DNA of 64,000 nt from Cycas panzhihuaensis (taxonomy: Eukaryota > Cycadophyta). The position numbers were made by a program, and so were the translations under genes. Below are positions 11,790 through 21,605 of this stretch, one piece after another (the stretch's first letter is position 1; each line of letters opens with the position of its first letter). The notes under the pieces are model-generated. The model had not been told where the DNA came from. It made no database searches and was given only the letters and a program-made list of their open reading frames with translations. The stretch is taken from positions 244,225,741 to 244,289,740 of the forward strand of contig CM041465.1 in NCBI GenBank assembly GCA_023213395.1, written 5' to 3'.

Positions 11790-12965
11790 GTCTCCTCCCC
11801 CCTCTATCGTTACCACTGTTAGAGCTCTACTTACCACCCTTAATCTCCATGCTAGTGTGCAGGGTGGCCTACCTCCTCCTGTAGCTCCTAAAGGACTTGC
11901 CTTACCTTCTGTGGCTCTTGATGGACCTACCTCACCTCCTGTGGCTCCTGATGGACTTGCCCCTCCCATAGCTCCTGAGGGACCTGCCTCACATCTTGTG
12001 GCTTCTAACAGACCTGTCACTCCTCATGCTACTCTGGATGGGCCTACTCCATCATCCCCATCATCTCCATCGTCACCAGGACCACCTCCTAACCCTCCTG
12101 CATCGTCGTTGCTGTCCTAATGTACCCCTCTATATAGGTCTGTCATGTAGTCTGCCAGGGTGAGGAGGTCCAGTGACATCACCTCCATTGATTGCCTACC
12201 ATATGCCTAGTCCTCGACCCCCCTAAACCGAATCTACCACTTATGCACCATGGGTGCTCATGCTAAGATAGGGTGAGGCCTTCTTGGTGGTGCGACTACC
12301 CTAAAATGGTAAAAAAACCAACACTGCAATAAGGTATAATATGAGAATCCTCCTCTTCCTGCCACTCTAATAGTGTCTAATTATGCAATCATATTTACCG
12401 CTATCAGGGTGGCCTAATCCAGTCTCTGTCCAGCCTCACACCTCTTAACAATGCCCATCTACCCACTAGGTATGTCCCTTTAGTTCTATTTTTAGGAAAT
12501 CTAGAATATAATGCCCAATGAAATAAGCTTCCTTACTCGAGGGATCCACAACATCACCATCATCTACATTGACACCCTTCGTCAGTCCCACTTGCCCTAA
12601 CTAGTGAAGTATCTAGTCACCTCTGTGTGAGTAGCATCTGTGCTAGGCAATGTGCCCAATGATGCTGGCGCTCCTCCTATTAGTACTCCCAAGATCCTCT
12701 TGATGTCTTCTGGTATGATAGTGATATCCCCCACTTGGGGGAAGGTGGAAGACATGCCATCTGCGGTACCAATGGGACACTATATCTACCAGGAGGTGCT
12801 GATCTGATGCATATTATGGGGTCCTGATGATCTTTAACAACTCACAGCACCCTAGTGTTTGCTTGTCACCTCGTGACATCATATCTATAAAGCTCATCAT
12901 GGTGACTTTGATGTTCTCGTGGTTATCTATTGTGATATCTGCCTACACTCCATGTCATGCCTAAC
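11790..12965 (-). pseudogene. antisense plant mobile domain (PMD) gene inside gypsy-1
   Basis: Read on the minus strand from about 12965 downwards. The N-terminal PMD part reads ELLKIIRT...DQHLLVDIVSHWYRRW, then HVFHLPP, and after a one-base shift VGDITIIPEDIKRILGVLIG. This matches the PMD signature (LxxALVxRWRxETxTFHLPxGExTITLEDVxxLLGLP). Further on, TLLQCWFFYHF matches the later PMD block LLQxWAxExF. From about 12300 to 11790 one minus frame runs on through a few stops into an acidic Gly-rich tail (GPGDDGDDGDDG) and a 30-bp repeat coding Gly/Ala/Ser/Pro. PMD proteins are plant-specific (MAIN/MAIL family) and PMDs are also known as cargo of transposable elements; what this one does for the element is unknown. 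It is broken by several stops and at least one frameshift. Confidence 0.75.
11881..12027. repeat. 30-bp coding minisatellite in the PMD gene tail
   Basis: Five units of about 30 bp (one of 27) with consensus close to GTGGCTCCTGATGGACYTRC plus a CT-rich end. The unit length keeps frame, so both strands stay open: Gly/Ala/Ser/Pro on the minus strand, Pro-rich on the plus strand. The minus reading continues the PMD frame, so I treat that strand as coding. Confidence 0.75.
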
Positions 12966-13560
12966 TACCCTTAGGTTGCCTCTTACCCTTTCAGGTTGAG
13001 CCTGGTAAGTTCTCGAGCCTTCTTTCTTCTTTTTTTCTTCCTGTCCATCTTTGCCTCATATCAAACTCTATGGTATAGTAGAGTTTAACATGATCCCTAC
13101 TGAGATTTCAACATCATCTTAGTAGCCTTGTAACAAACTCCATGGCACTACGATCTTTGCTATAGGGCCCTTGTTTTCCCCCATAAAAAGGGGGGGAATG
13201 CCCAAAAAAATCCTAAATTTTTGTCTGGGTGGGCCAAGACTGGGCCCATTGGGACCAAGGCTACTTAATGCCCTGGTCCTTCCCCTCTCTAGGCCCAAAT
13301 CGAGGTCCAAAGGGTCCCAAATCACCCTTAAGGGGCCAAAAACTACTTCAAAAAACTTAAAAAATCATCAATTTCAATTAATGAAATGGAAAAGGTAGGG
13401 GGCAATCCACTCACTAGATTTGGCTTGGTCGGTTATCTTCTCAACTCAATCCAATGGTCAGATCTCTTATTGCATGCCTTTGAAATCGGTAGTGCTCTAC
13501 TGTGTAAAGGAAAAGGCTCCAGATTGACCGTGAGCCCATGAAAATGAACTTCGTTTTCAT
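12966..13560. other. gypsy-1 spacer upstream of the PMD gene
   Basis: No family motif on either strand. If the PMD gene has its own promoter and leader, they should lie here on the minus strand. There is a T-rich run near 13026-13040 and a GC-rich, Pro/Gly-coding stretch at 13140-13400 without recognisable homology. Confidence 0.4.
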
Positions 13561-14515
13561 CCCCCTTCCTTTATATACGTGGGGCCCCCGATGGGCACTT
13601 TCCTTTTTCTTTTTGTTGTGATAGCCCCTACAACCATCTTCTTACCCATGTTATTTTTGCCTTTCAGGTACGTCCCTTGTTTTGCCTTCATGGCCTCTCT
13701 TTTAAGCCTCTTTGGTGCATTTATGATGACCCCTTTAGTCTCTCGCTAACCTCTTTCATCTCAATTTTTGCACCACTCCAAAACATACTCATGTTTATAC
13801 TCCTTTGGATCTGTTCATTGCCTTAAATCTATTCTTGATGCCCATTCAAGCCTTTAGGGCTCTTAAAGGAAGCACCTCCCTCATTATGAACCTCACCTTG
13901 GACCTTTTAGCAACCTTTGGAGCCCTAAAGAGGGATCTTTTTGCCACCATTTCCTTCTATTCAAGGCCAGTCAATCTCCTTGCCCTTGGGTAGCTTCTTT
14001 TCAGGACTCTCATGTAGTCCCATCACTACCTATTTTCCTTTCTCTCTACTTACTAACCCCGTCGTTGTCTTTTTTCTCTACCATCTGACTGAGACCCTTG
14101 TCTCTTTACCACTGTATTGTTCATATTTTCCAATGGAGGAAGTTGTGGCAATCCAAACCCTTTCGCTGCTGCGTGGATCCTTTGTGATCCCTCTAGATAT
14201 GACTACCTATGTTTTGGAATCTTCCCTCCTGAAGCCACTAATAACAAATCTGAATACATAGCCACTATTGAAGCCCTTACTGATGCACTATATTTCCACC
14301 ATAGTCCCATCATCCTACTCTACAACTCTTAAGTCATTGTATTGCATCTTACCTAGGTTTACCAGGTATGTTTCCCATGCTTAAGAGCCCTCGTCTTGAC
14401 CGCTCGGTCCCTCTTGTCTCATTTCTCTTTCATAGATATCTGGCACATCCCCCAAGGCCAAAACACTAAGGTGGACAACCTCGTCTGTATCATCCTCGAG
14501 CATCATCTCCCTCTC
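13561..14515 (+). pseudogene. second, archaeal-type RNase H of gypsy-1, downstream of integrase
   Basis: From the ATG at 14117 the frame reads FSNGGSCGNPNPFAAAWI, then FGIFPPEATNNKSEYIATIE and ALTDALYFHHSP, ILLYNS, a TAA, VIVLHLT, and after more stops IWHIPQGQNTKVDNLV (about 14440-14485). This is an RNase H with the GNP loop of the archaeal-type family found in Tat-lineage elements. The Glu of NNKSEY is kept. The first and second catalytic Asp positions read Asn (FSN for FxD; YNS for xDS), both explained by G-to-A. An upstream part of the same frame (from about 13560) has no recognised domain. The placement, 3.9 kb beyond integrase and just before the 3' LTR, is unusual. Confidence 0.82.
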
Positions 14516-15007
14516 CTTGGTGATCCCCCTTGAGGAACCTATTGGGTGGCCCAACACCTTGGTTCTAGTTTTATCCCATCCTCCATCTTGCGATCCATTC
14601 ACACCTCTGAAAGTTGGCTGCTAATGAGGTTAAACTATGGTGACCATCAAGTTTGTTCTCTTCACTCCATCCTTCATACCACCTTTAGTACGAAGCCCCC
14701 AACATTCTAACTTTCATATGTACATAGCCTTCATTCATATCATTGGGTTAATCATGTTCATGATTGTCACCATCATTCATCTTGCATGCATGCAATGGGG
14801 GAATCCCCCTCATCTGCCTTCTCTATCAGTAGATTTTAGCACGATGCATAGGTAGCCCTTATGTTGCCTTGCTCTTCTCCCTGTCTATGCATTCTGCCAT
14901 GACATTTTCCATCATCTTTAGTTAATAACACTGCTATATTTATTGTATGTTACTAACCTTTGTGTTGCCAGCATTCATTGTTGTATTACACTTCCAAGCA
15001 GTGAGGC

Positions 15008-15026
15008 TCCGTTGCCAAGGGGGCAG
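15008..15026 (+). other. polypurine tract of gypsy-1
   Basis: CCAAGGGGGCAG ends directly before the TGTTTCC that opens the 3' LTR. This is the expected site and composition for priming plus-strand DNA synthesis. Confidence 0.75.
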
Positions 15027-18000
15027 TGTTTCCTAGCTACCGGGAATGGACATGGGTGATTTGACTTAAGCAAGTTTAGGTATGCTTCTATCCCTACTTT
15101 TATTAGTTCTAGAAAGGGTTAATCGAGGCACTTTACCTATGTTACATTCTAATTGATTGACTGTATGATCACTATGTGTTGTTTGCCTATTCATATTACA
15201 TCTTGATACTTAGCCTATGACAACCCAGGGATGCACATCCCATGGTACTCCACAACCCTCTGCCATATCTCCATGATGTCCCCAAGAACTGTTAGCTAGC
15301 TTTCGTAGCCCTTATTCCATCGTTTATTGGTGTGACATAGCCCCTAGTGCTCTACATAGGCATGGTCATCGCCCTATAAGTGTCTTTTGTCTCTTTTTGG
15401 GAGTCTTTGACCATGATTTCCTACTTGTTATGGTCCCTCTAGGTCCTATAACCTCCTTGCTACCTAGATACTATAACAGGTATAGAACTCCCTCCTTTTG
15501 GGAGCTTTTGGGCTCCCCCACTTTCCTTTTTTCCTTCCTTTTTTCTACACTACTGTAAACTTCGTGGTACTGCTATAAACTTCATAGTACCACTAAGTTT
15601 GTCACAGTGAAACTATTCATAACTCTTTTTTAAACTGGCCACAACTAATTTTGTATTAATTACGAAATGACCATATGCCAACGGACTGATTCTTACCTAA
15701 GGCGAACCCTAATTACTCGTTAAGCTAGGGTTGGGTTTAAAAACTTTAAATCCACTTCATTTTCTCTCTCTCTCACTCATTTTTCTCTCCTCTCTTCTCT
15801 AAAAATTCTAAAATAGGTCTCAACTCAACTGTACTCACTCTAACTTCTAGCTATAAGCTCCTATAACTTAGGAAATGTAGATTGTAGGTCTATAGTAGTG
15901 TTGGTTGAGGCAGAGTCACACTCCAAGTGTCCCACCAAGCTCTAAGCATCATCTTCCTCCTAGGTTTCACTCCCTTTCCATTGTACTATAAGGGTTTTAC
16001 CTAGCAACCCCAAAGGGATTCTCCCTTTCACCCAATCTATCGAGTAGATTTGTTATAGATCTGCCCTTACCAGGTATTTTCAGAGTTGTTTTTACCTTTC
16101 TTTTGTACAACATAAGTGTTTTCCTATTAGTCTTTCTTGTAAGAAGTTTTCCTTCTCTTTTCCATTATGTTGAGAGGCAAATCATCCCTTTTGCTTACTT
16201 GTACACTTCCTCCTCCTAGTTTTCTTTGTGTCTTCTCAAGGAGGAAGTAGAAAAAGAGGTGCAGGGAGAGTGAAAGGAGTCTTAGGTAGGGTTCTGCATC
16301 CACATGCCTTCTCCTCAAGGGCAGCCCCTTCTCTCCTTCCCTTTTCCTCTTTTGTACCTTCCTTATTTACCTAGAAAATTATTGAGGTGGGGATTTTTGT
16401 TAGTTACAGCATAGGTAACCCCTTACTATGTTTGCAACTAGCTATTAAGGATTATACATAACCTAGTTTTCAGCCCTTGCAAAAACTTGCAAAAGTTGCA
16501 CTTTGCAACTTTTGCAATATTTGTAACTTTTACAACTTTCTTGCTACCTTTGTTTTCACTTGTAGAAAACTATTTTGCACTTGTTATTGAGTTGTCTTAC
16601 TCCCCTTAGCTAACAACTTGGGTGCTTGGGGAACATGTAGAGCATTTAGATTGGGAGGGTTATCCATTCTAAGGCTACTCACTTTCTTCCTTTTTACCCT
16701 CTCTTCCCTACATCATTTATTGATTGTGCATGCAAAGTAGGAACAATATTAATGTTATATGCTTTCACCATTTAGTATATACTTGTTAAGTTCATTGTTT
16801 CATCTCCCTCTCTTTCAAAGGGGATACATACATATAGTTATATTTATTTACATGTACTTGCTCCCATATGCGTTTGGCATCCCTTGGGAAAGGGCTAACT
16901 TTGGTTGTGTAAGTCTCTTACATGTTTGAGCAAACATAAGTCTTCATTCCGGGTATGCTTTGGATAGTTCTCATTATGGCATTTTGAGATCTGAAGTAAG
17001 AATGTTCTATTGCTTTTATTTTCCCTTTGCAATTTCTTTTCATTTTAGTCTTGGGGGAAGGTAAAGAAGCTCCCCTTTTCTGCTAACATCCTTTCCACTA
17101 CACCACCCACGGCAAGAAGAAGAGCTAGGATTGGAGAAGAAGCGAGGGTGATGCTACTCCAACTGTCAGGCTCTCGGGTATGTTTCTCTACCTTATCTCT
17201 CTTATTCTTTCCCTTCACTCCCCCTTTTGATACTCCCAAATGAAAAGAAAGATGAAAAGATTGTATTATTTTGAGCTCTATTGGTTGCTCCTGCTTACTT
17301 CATGTAGACTATATAGCAAGGGGTAGTTAGTTCGCACCAATAGACACTTTTTCTTTTATGCACACACTCACTTGTTTCTCCCCCCATCTAAACCTTTGTT
17401 CCCACTAGGGTTTAGGCAAGGTGGGTTGAGCATTCACCCGTATGCATTTTGTCTTCCCCCTTGCATATCGTTGGGTAGATTTACATCTCTTACTTGTGAT
17501 CTTTTTTCCTTAGCAACTTTCCCTCTTTTCTTTCATTGCATGTAAAAGATAAAAAGAGTGAGGCCATACTTAGGAAAGAAGAGAGAGAGAGAGTATATTA
17601 TTTTCTTTAAGGTTTATTTCTTGCATCTAAAAGGAACAAACATAAACGCGATACCTTGCACTCCACATCTCCTTATTACATAATAGAAACAAACATACAA
17701 GTAACACACTTTGTTTATTGTGCATACCTAAAACCTTCTTAGGCATGATACCTTGGGAGTACCTCCTCTTAAGGTCACCACTTTAGCTTGCACTTAGTCC
17801 ATCAACCCAACACTTCCTTTGTATACTCATTCTTTTACCCATTCTAGGCTTACACATGAATCTTTCTCCCTTTTTGTTAGGACCTACTTCACCCATCACC
17901 TCTTTAGAAGAAGAGGTGTACCTTTGCTTTCTCCTCCTTCTTTAAGCCATACAGGATGGGAGGGCCTTTTCTGAGGCTACTCAGGAAACCAAGGAGATCC

Positions 18001-18216
18001 CTCTCTCACCCCCAACTCTTAATTAATGAGGTGTTACCCAAAAGGAACTTTGTGTACCATTTGTGGGTCCTTGAACCTATATTCTAACGTATAGATGCCC
18101 TTTGCAGGTGATCTCTTTTCCTTGCTCTTATATATCCTTAGCCATGAGATAGTTAATTGTGTTAGCTCGATCTCACTTAAGTCTAGTGACCCACCCCCCC
18201 TAAAGGTGTGATTCTA
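15027..18216 (+). repeat. 3' LTR of gypsy-1
   Basis: Matches the 5' LTR along its length (about 3.19 kb against 3.22 kb). It lacks the TATA-containing segment near the palindrome and carries other small indels. The last bases are GATTCTA, a decayed CA end, followed by the GTATG duplication at 18217-18221. Together with the 5' copy it allows dating by LTR divergence. Confidence 0.95.
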
Positions 18217-18221
18217 GTATG

Positions 18222-19000
18222 TGAATAACCTATTAGAGAAAATCATAATGCAAGACTACAAACCAATTGTAACACCATGAATTAAAGGCATAGAGTTGTA
18301 GAAAGATATGAAGAAACCCTTTGTAAATGGAACCTTATATTGTTAATTGGTAGGAAATCTAATCTATTTAACTCATACTAAACGATATATTACCTATGCT
18401 ATTAGATTGGTTTTTTGATGCATGTGCAATCCTTAAGAACCATATTGGGTTGTAATAAAGTAAACTCTAAAGTATTGAAAGGGACTCTTAATCTTAGTTT
18501 TAAATACCTTTATGGTGAAAAGGTAAAGTTATATGGCAATACTAATACTGATTTGGGAGAAGACTTTAATGATTGAAAGTCCACTATTGGATATATCTTT
18601 GGTGTCAACAATGGATTTATTTTATGGAAATTAAAGAAACAATAAATAATGGTGTTATATTCCATAAAGGTAGAATATTGAGAACTCAATATTGGGGCAA
18701 AAGAAACTATATGGCTACATGGTCTCTTGGATGTTCTTGGAGTTTCACATAGCACCTTGATTATTTTTATTAATAATTATAGTACTATTCACTTATCAAT
18801 AAATCCAAAGTTTCATGCTTGCACAAAGCACATTAAGACACAACACCACTACATCTATGAATGGATCAAATCAGGGAAGTTGTAGGTTGACCATTATTTA
18901 AGCAAATATCAACTTGTAAATGTCTTCACTAAAGCATTTACTAGAAGATCAATTTACAAAGATTTGTGTTAGATTTAAGCTCACTAAAGTTATCCTTGAG
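18222..19000 (+). pseudogene. Ty1/copia RT end and RNase H (copia-1, right of the gypsy insertion)
   Basis: Continues the pol gene begun at 1-92. It reads YVNNLLEKIIMQDYKPIVTP (family form YxxDLLxKFxMxxCKPxxTP), then LIYLTHTKRYITYAI and KGTLNLSFKY. The RNase H part follows: GNTNTDLGEDFND, STIGYIFGVNNGFI and KTQHHYIYEWI (family form TKHIDxRxHFIRE), ending near 18985 with VNVFTKAFTRR. Stops and a few shifts break it. RNase H as the last domain before the LTR is the copia order. Confidence 0.85.
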
Positions 19001-19006
19001 GGTGGA

Positions 19007-19390
19007 TGTATCAATAAGGATAAAACAAAGGGATAGTCCAGCCTTTGTGATAACCAAGCTACTACAGAATGGTTCTTCATATTCACATTAAGGAGAGATG
19101 CTAGTATGGAAATGAATGTTTAACCACTTATTAATATTAATGTATAGTTTAATTAGTAATTAACTAAAAGGTACGAATTATTTGAAGAGTCACAACCATT
19201 AAGGTTGGATACCACTTGGGGGATTATAAATATTCCAAAGACCATTGTATATTTATACAATCTAGAATTAATATGAGTAAGAGATTTTTTGTGGTGGATT
19301 TTTACTAAAAGATTTTTCTACATATATCTTGTGTGCTATGAAATTGTTATCTATTTATATTATTTTCTTATTATGTATGGTAAAGATTCT
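19007..19390 (+). repeat. probable 3' LTR of copia-1 (right end approximate)
   Basis: A purine-rich CCTTGAGGGTGGA ends at 19006 and is followed by TGTATCAATAAGG, the expected start of a 3' LTR after RNase H. A TATA-like GGATTATAAATATTCC lies at about 19221. The U5-like stretch GGTGGATTTTTACTAAAAG then TTCTACATATATCTTGTGTG resembles the 3' part of many plant copia LTRs. The partner LTR is off the window, so the right end (19340-19420) is a guess. Confidence 0.55.
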
Positions 19391-19773
19391 GTAGCATATA
19401 AAACATGTATGAATTCATTTATAATTAAAAAAAAAAAAATTAGCATAACATGCTCTAGGTGCTTTTTAAAAACTGTATAAGACTTTTTTTAGTTTATAAA
19501 CAAGATGTTCTTCACTATTTTTTATATATCCTATTGGTTGTTATATATACACTTATTAAATCAAATATCCATTTAGGAAGGCACTTTTAACATCAAGTTA
19601 TATGATGTTCCATCTAAATCATATTTTATGGTTATAATTATTCTTATAGTTATTAACTTAGCTACTAGTGAAAATGTTTCTTCATAGTCAATACCTATAA
19701 TTTGACTATAACCTTTTACTACCAATGTTACCTTGTACTTTTCAATAGTACCACTACCTTTTTTTTTATTTTA

Positions 19774-19924
19774 TGTTGGAGTATCCCATCAAACCATCAT
19801 ATGTTTCTAACCTATCCTTAAATAGCTTTATGGGTGTCCTAAACCTGGGTCAAATCTGGCTTATTTGTGGGTTGTGGTGTGATAAAGACCATCTTTGTCT
19901 TTCAGCACTATGACAACTCCAATA
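19774..19924 (+). repeat. 5' LTR of the TRIM (151 bp)
   Basis: TGTTGGAG to CTCCAATA; same length as its partner at 19981-20131. Similarity is clear at both ends and in the middle (TATGGGTGTCCT) but the second half has diverged. Confidence 0.93.
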
Positions 19925-19936
19925 TGGTATCAAAGC
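19925..19936 (+). other. TRIM primer-binding site (tRNA-iMet type)
   Basis: TGGTATCAAAGC begins immediately after the LTR. The usual plant form is TGGTATCAGAGC, one base different. Confidence 0.9.
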
Positions 19937-19980
19937 TGAGGCTAGTATTTGAATCACCTTGAGTTCAGCATGGGGGTGGG

Positions 19981-20131
19981 TGTTGGAGTATCCTGTCAGA
20001 CCTTAAGGTGTTTCTAGCATGTCCTTAATTAGCTCTATGGGTGTCCTCAACCTAGGTTGAGCTTGGTTTCTCTATAGATTATAGCAAGCCCAAAACCACC
20101 TAGGCCTTTTTGCATTACATTAACTCCAATA
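19981..20131 (+). repeat. 3' LTR of the TRIM (151 bp)
   Basis: Preceded directly by a purine tract, starts TGTTGGAGTATCC, ends CTCCAATA, and is followed by the TTTTA target duplication. Confidence 0.93.
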
Positions 20132-20599
20132 TTTTATACACCTACTTATAACCAATAATGGGTTTATCTTTAGGAGTATTGACTAATTCCTAGGTCTTGT
20201 TGTTCTTCATAGAATTGATTTCAACATCCATAGCCTTCTATTATTTTGTATGATTACATACATCTAAGTAGCTTTGTAGTTCAATAGAATATAATAAACT
20301 TCAATGCTTTCATAATTTGATTCTCTATTTAAAAACATTATCTTTTGATTCTTTAAGAGTCTTCATGTACCGTTTTAGTAATTTCTTTGGTACATTGTTG
20401 TTGATTCCTTACAAAGAATCTTACTCATCCTCAAAAACTTTTTATTTACCTTTATAAGAAACTTGTTCTTATTTAGAAACACCTTGCATGCTTTTCTCCT
20501 AAAGTTCACTTTCTAATATATCTTTTTCTACCATAGTGACTTTAAAAATCTCCTCAATTAGAATAAATTTTCTCAAACCTCCTTTAGCTTGTCTTTATA

Positions 20600-21470
20600 T
20601 GGTTTTGTATTTTTGATTTATATGTTCATCAAAGGTTATATCCCTACTAAGATAAACTCTATTTATTTTCAGGTTTGTACATCTGTAAGATTTAGATTTA
20701 TTGTTATAACCAATCATAATGTATTCAATACTTTTATCATCTAGCTTAATTCTTTTTTTATTAGGGATATGAACATAAATTTTTCTACCAAAGATTTTGA
20801 GATGACTTACATATGGTTTTCTTTCGATTTAGGCTTTTTAGATGTTATCTTATCTAGAGCTTGTGTGGGGTTTCTATTGATAGGACATACTACTGTATTA
20901 ACTACTTTGACATAATATGCTTTTGTCACTATTTTTTCATTTATCATACTTCAAGATATGTCCATTATTATTCTATTTATCCATTTAGCTACACCATTTA
21001 ATTGTGGTATGTATGAAGTAGTGACTTGTTTTTGTATTCCATGTAACTTATAGAGATGATAAAATTCATTTGGAATGTATTCTCCTCCTCAATCAGATTG
21101 AAGAGTTTTATTTTTTCATTCACTTTCTAATTCTACTTAAGCTTTAAACTCCTTGAAGTAATCCAAGACTTCATATTTACTAAAAAGAAAGTAAACCCAT
21201 ATTCTTCTAGAAAAATCACCAATGAAAGTAACAAAATACCTTGTGCCATTAATAGAATTTGGTGTTATCAGTCCATATAGATTCATGTAAACCAATTCCA
21301 ACTTTTCTTGTTCTTCAAATACTTTCTTGAAATGGAATTTGGTGTTATTTGTTAATCATATAACTTTTGAATATAAAAAAATCAAAAGACATATTAGGAA
21401 GACCATTCACTATATTAGAATTTTTTAATAATTTTAATTATTTATTTGTAATATGTATATACTTTAAATG
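20600..21470 (-). pseudogene. copia-2 integrase
   Basis: Minus-strand readings: GTRYFVTFIGDFSRRIWVYF (about 21240-21185; family GxRYFxTFIDDxSRxVWVYxL), TLQSD, a stop, GGEYIPNEFY (about 21110-21065), TSYIPQLNGVAKWINRIIMD (about 21030-20970; family THTPQQNGVAERxNRT), AYYVKVVNTVVCPINRNPT, KPYVSHLKIFGRKIYVHIPN (about 20820-20760) and KLDDKSIEYIMIGYN. In the third catalytic block the usual AER reads AKW, so the Glu is lost. The region 20260-20600 between integrase and RT shows no motif. Confidence 0.88.
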
Positions 21471-21605
21471 TTATACTTTATTGATAGAGCTATTAATAAT
21501 GAGAGATTTTACAAAAAGAGTAGGAAAAATAGGAGTGGAGATTAACTTATAGAGATTATCAATCTCAATCTCTTTTTATATCACATATAAAACCCCTTTC
21601 ATCCT

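Larger units (their letters stand above)
98..18216 (+). mobile_element. Ty3/gypsy LTR retrotransposon, Tat-like lineage, with antisense PMD gene (gypsy-1)
   Basis: A complete but decayed 18.1-kb element. LTRs lie at 98-3313 and 15027-18216 and start TGTTTCCTAG. The 5' copy ends in CA; the 3' copy ends in TA, a decayed CA. It is flanked by the 5-bp duplication GTATG (93-97 and 18217-18221). Internal order on the + strand is gag, protease, RT, RNase H, integrase, then a 3.9-kb extra region holding an antisense plant mobile domain gene and a sense archaeal-type RNase H, then a purine-rich tract before the 3' LTR. RT before integrase makes it Ty3/gypsy. The second RNase H, very long LTRs, large size and extra 3' region point to the Tat (Ogre/Retand-like) group. 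In the first 108 bases the two LTRs differ at nine positions, all transitions. Many in-frame stops show it is not autonomous now. Confidence 0.93.
19774..20131 (+). mobile_element. complete TRIM (terminal-repeat retrotransposon in miniature), 358 bp
   Basis: Two 151-bp direct repeats (19774-19924 and 19981-20131) both start TGTTGGAGTATCC and end CTCCAATA, a decayed CA end giving TGTTGGAG/CTCCAAxA inverted tips. The internal part is only 56 bp: TGGTATCAAAGC (19925-19936), an initiator-tRNA-Met primer site directly abutting the first LTR, and the purine tract TGGGGGTGGG (19971-19980) abutting the second. The 5-bp duplication TTTTA flanks it (19769-19773 and 20132-20136). With no coding capacity, it must have been moved by proteins from another element. 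It lies inside the copia-2 RT gene, whose reading resumes across it. Confidence 0.95.
19420..20260 (-). pseudogene. copia-2 reverse transcriptase (split by the TRIM)
   Basis: On the minus strand, right of the TRIM it reads AMDVEINSMKNNKT, a stop, ELVNTPKDKPIIGYK and VYK. Left of the TRIM it reads GTIEKYKVTLVVKGYSQ, GIDYEETFSLVAKLITIR, PIGYIKNSEEHLVYKLKKVL and KAPRACY. These match copia RT (GTxExYKARLVAKGYxQ, GIDYxETFSPVAK, KLxKSLYGLKQAPRAWY). The frame is lost near 19420, before the YVDD motif. Many stops make it inactive. Confidence 0.88.

Noticed and set aside
11881-12027. CRISPR-like array
   Set aside because: Units are contiguous tandem repeats without unique spacers, and the context is a plant retrotransposon.
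11788-12120. Plus-strand 110-codon Pro-rich frame
   Set aside because: It is the complement of the PMD gene tail; the minus-strand frame continues recognisable PMD sequence, while the plus frame has no homologous context.
19289-19480. Small plus-strand frame, and an attempt to extend copia-2 RT through it on the minus strand to a YVDD-like motif
   Set aside because: The stretch fits the U5 part of a plant copia LTR better. The supposed motif reads YVEK and the reading fails on both sides.
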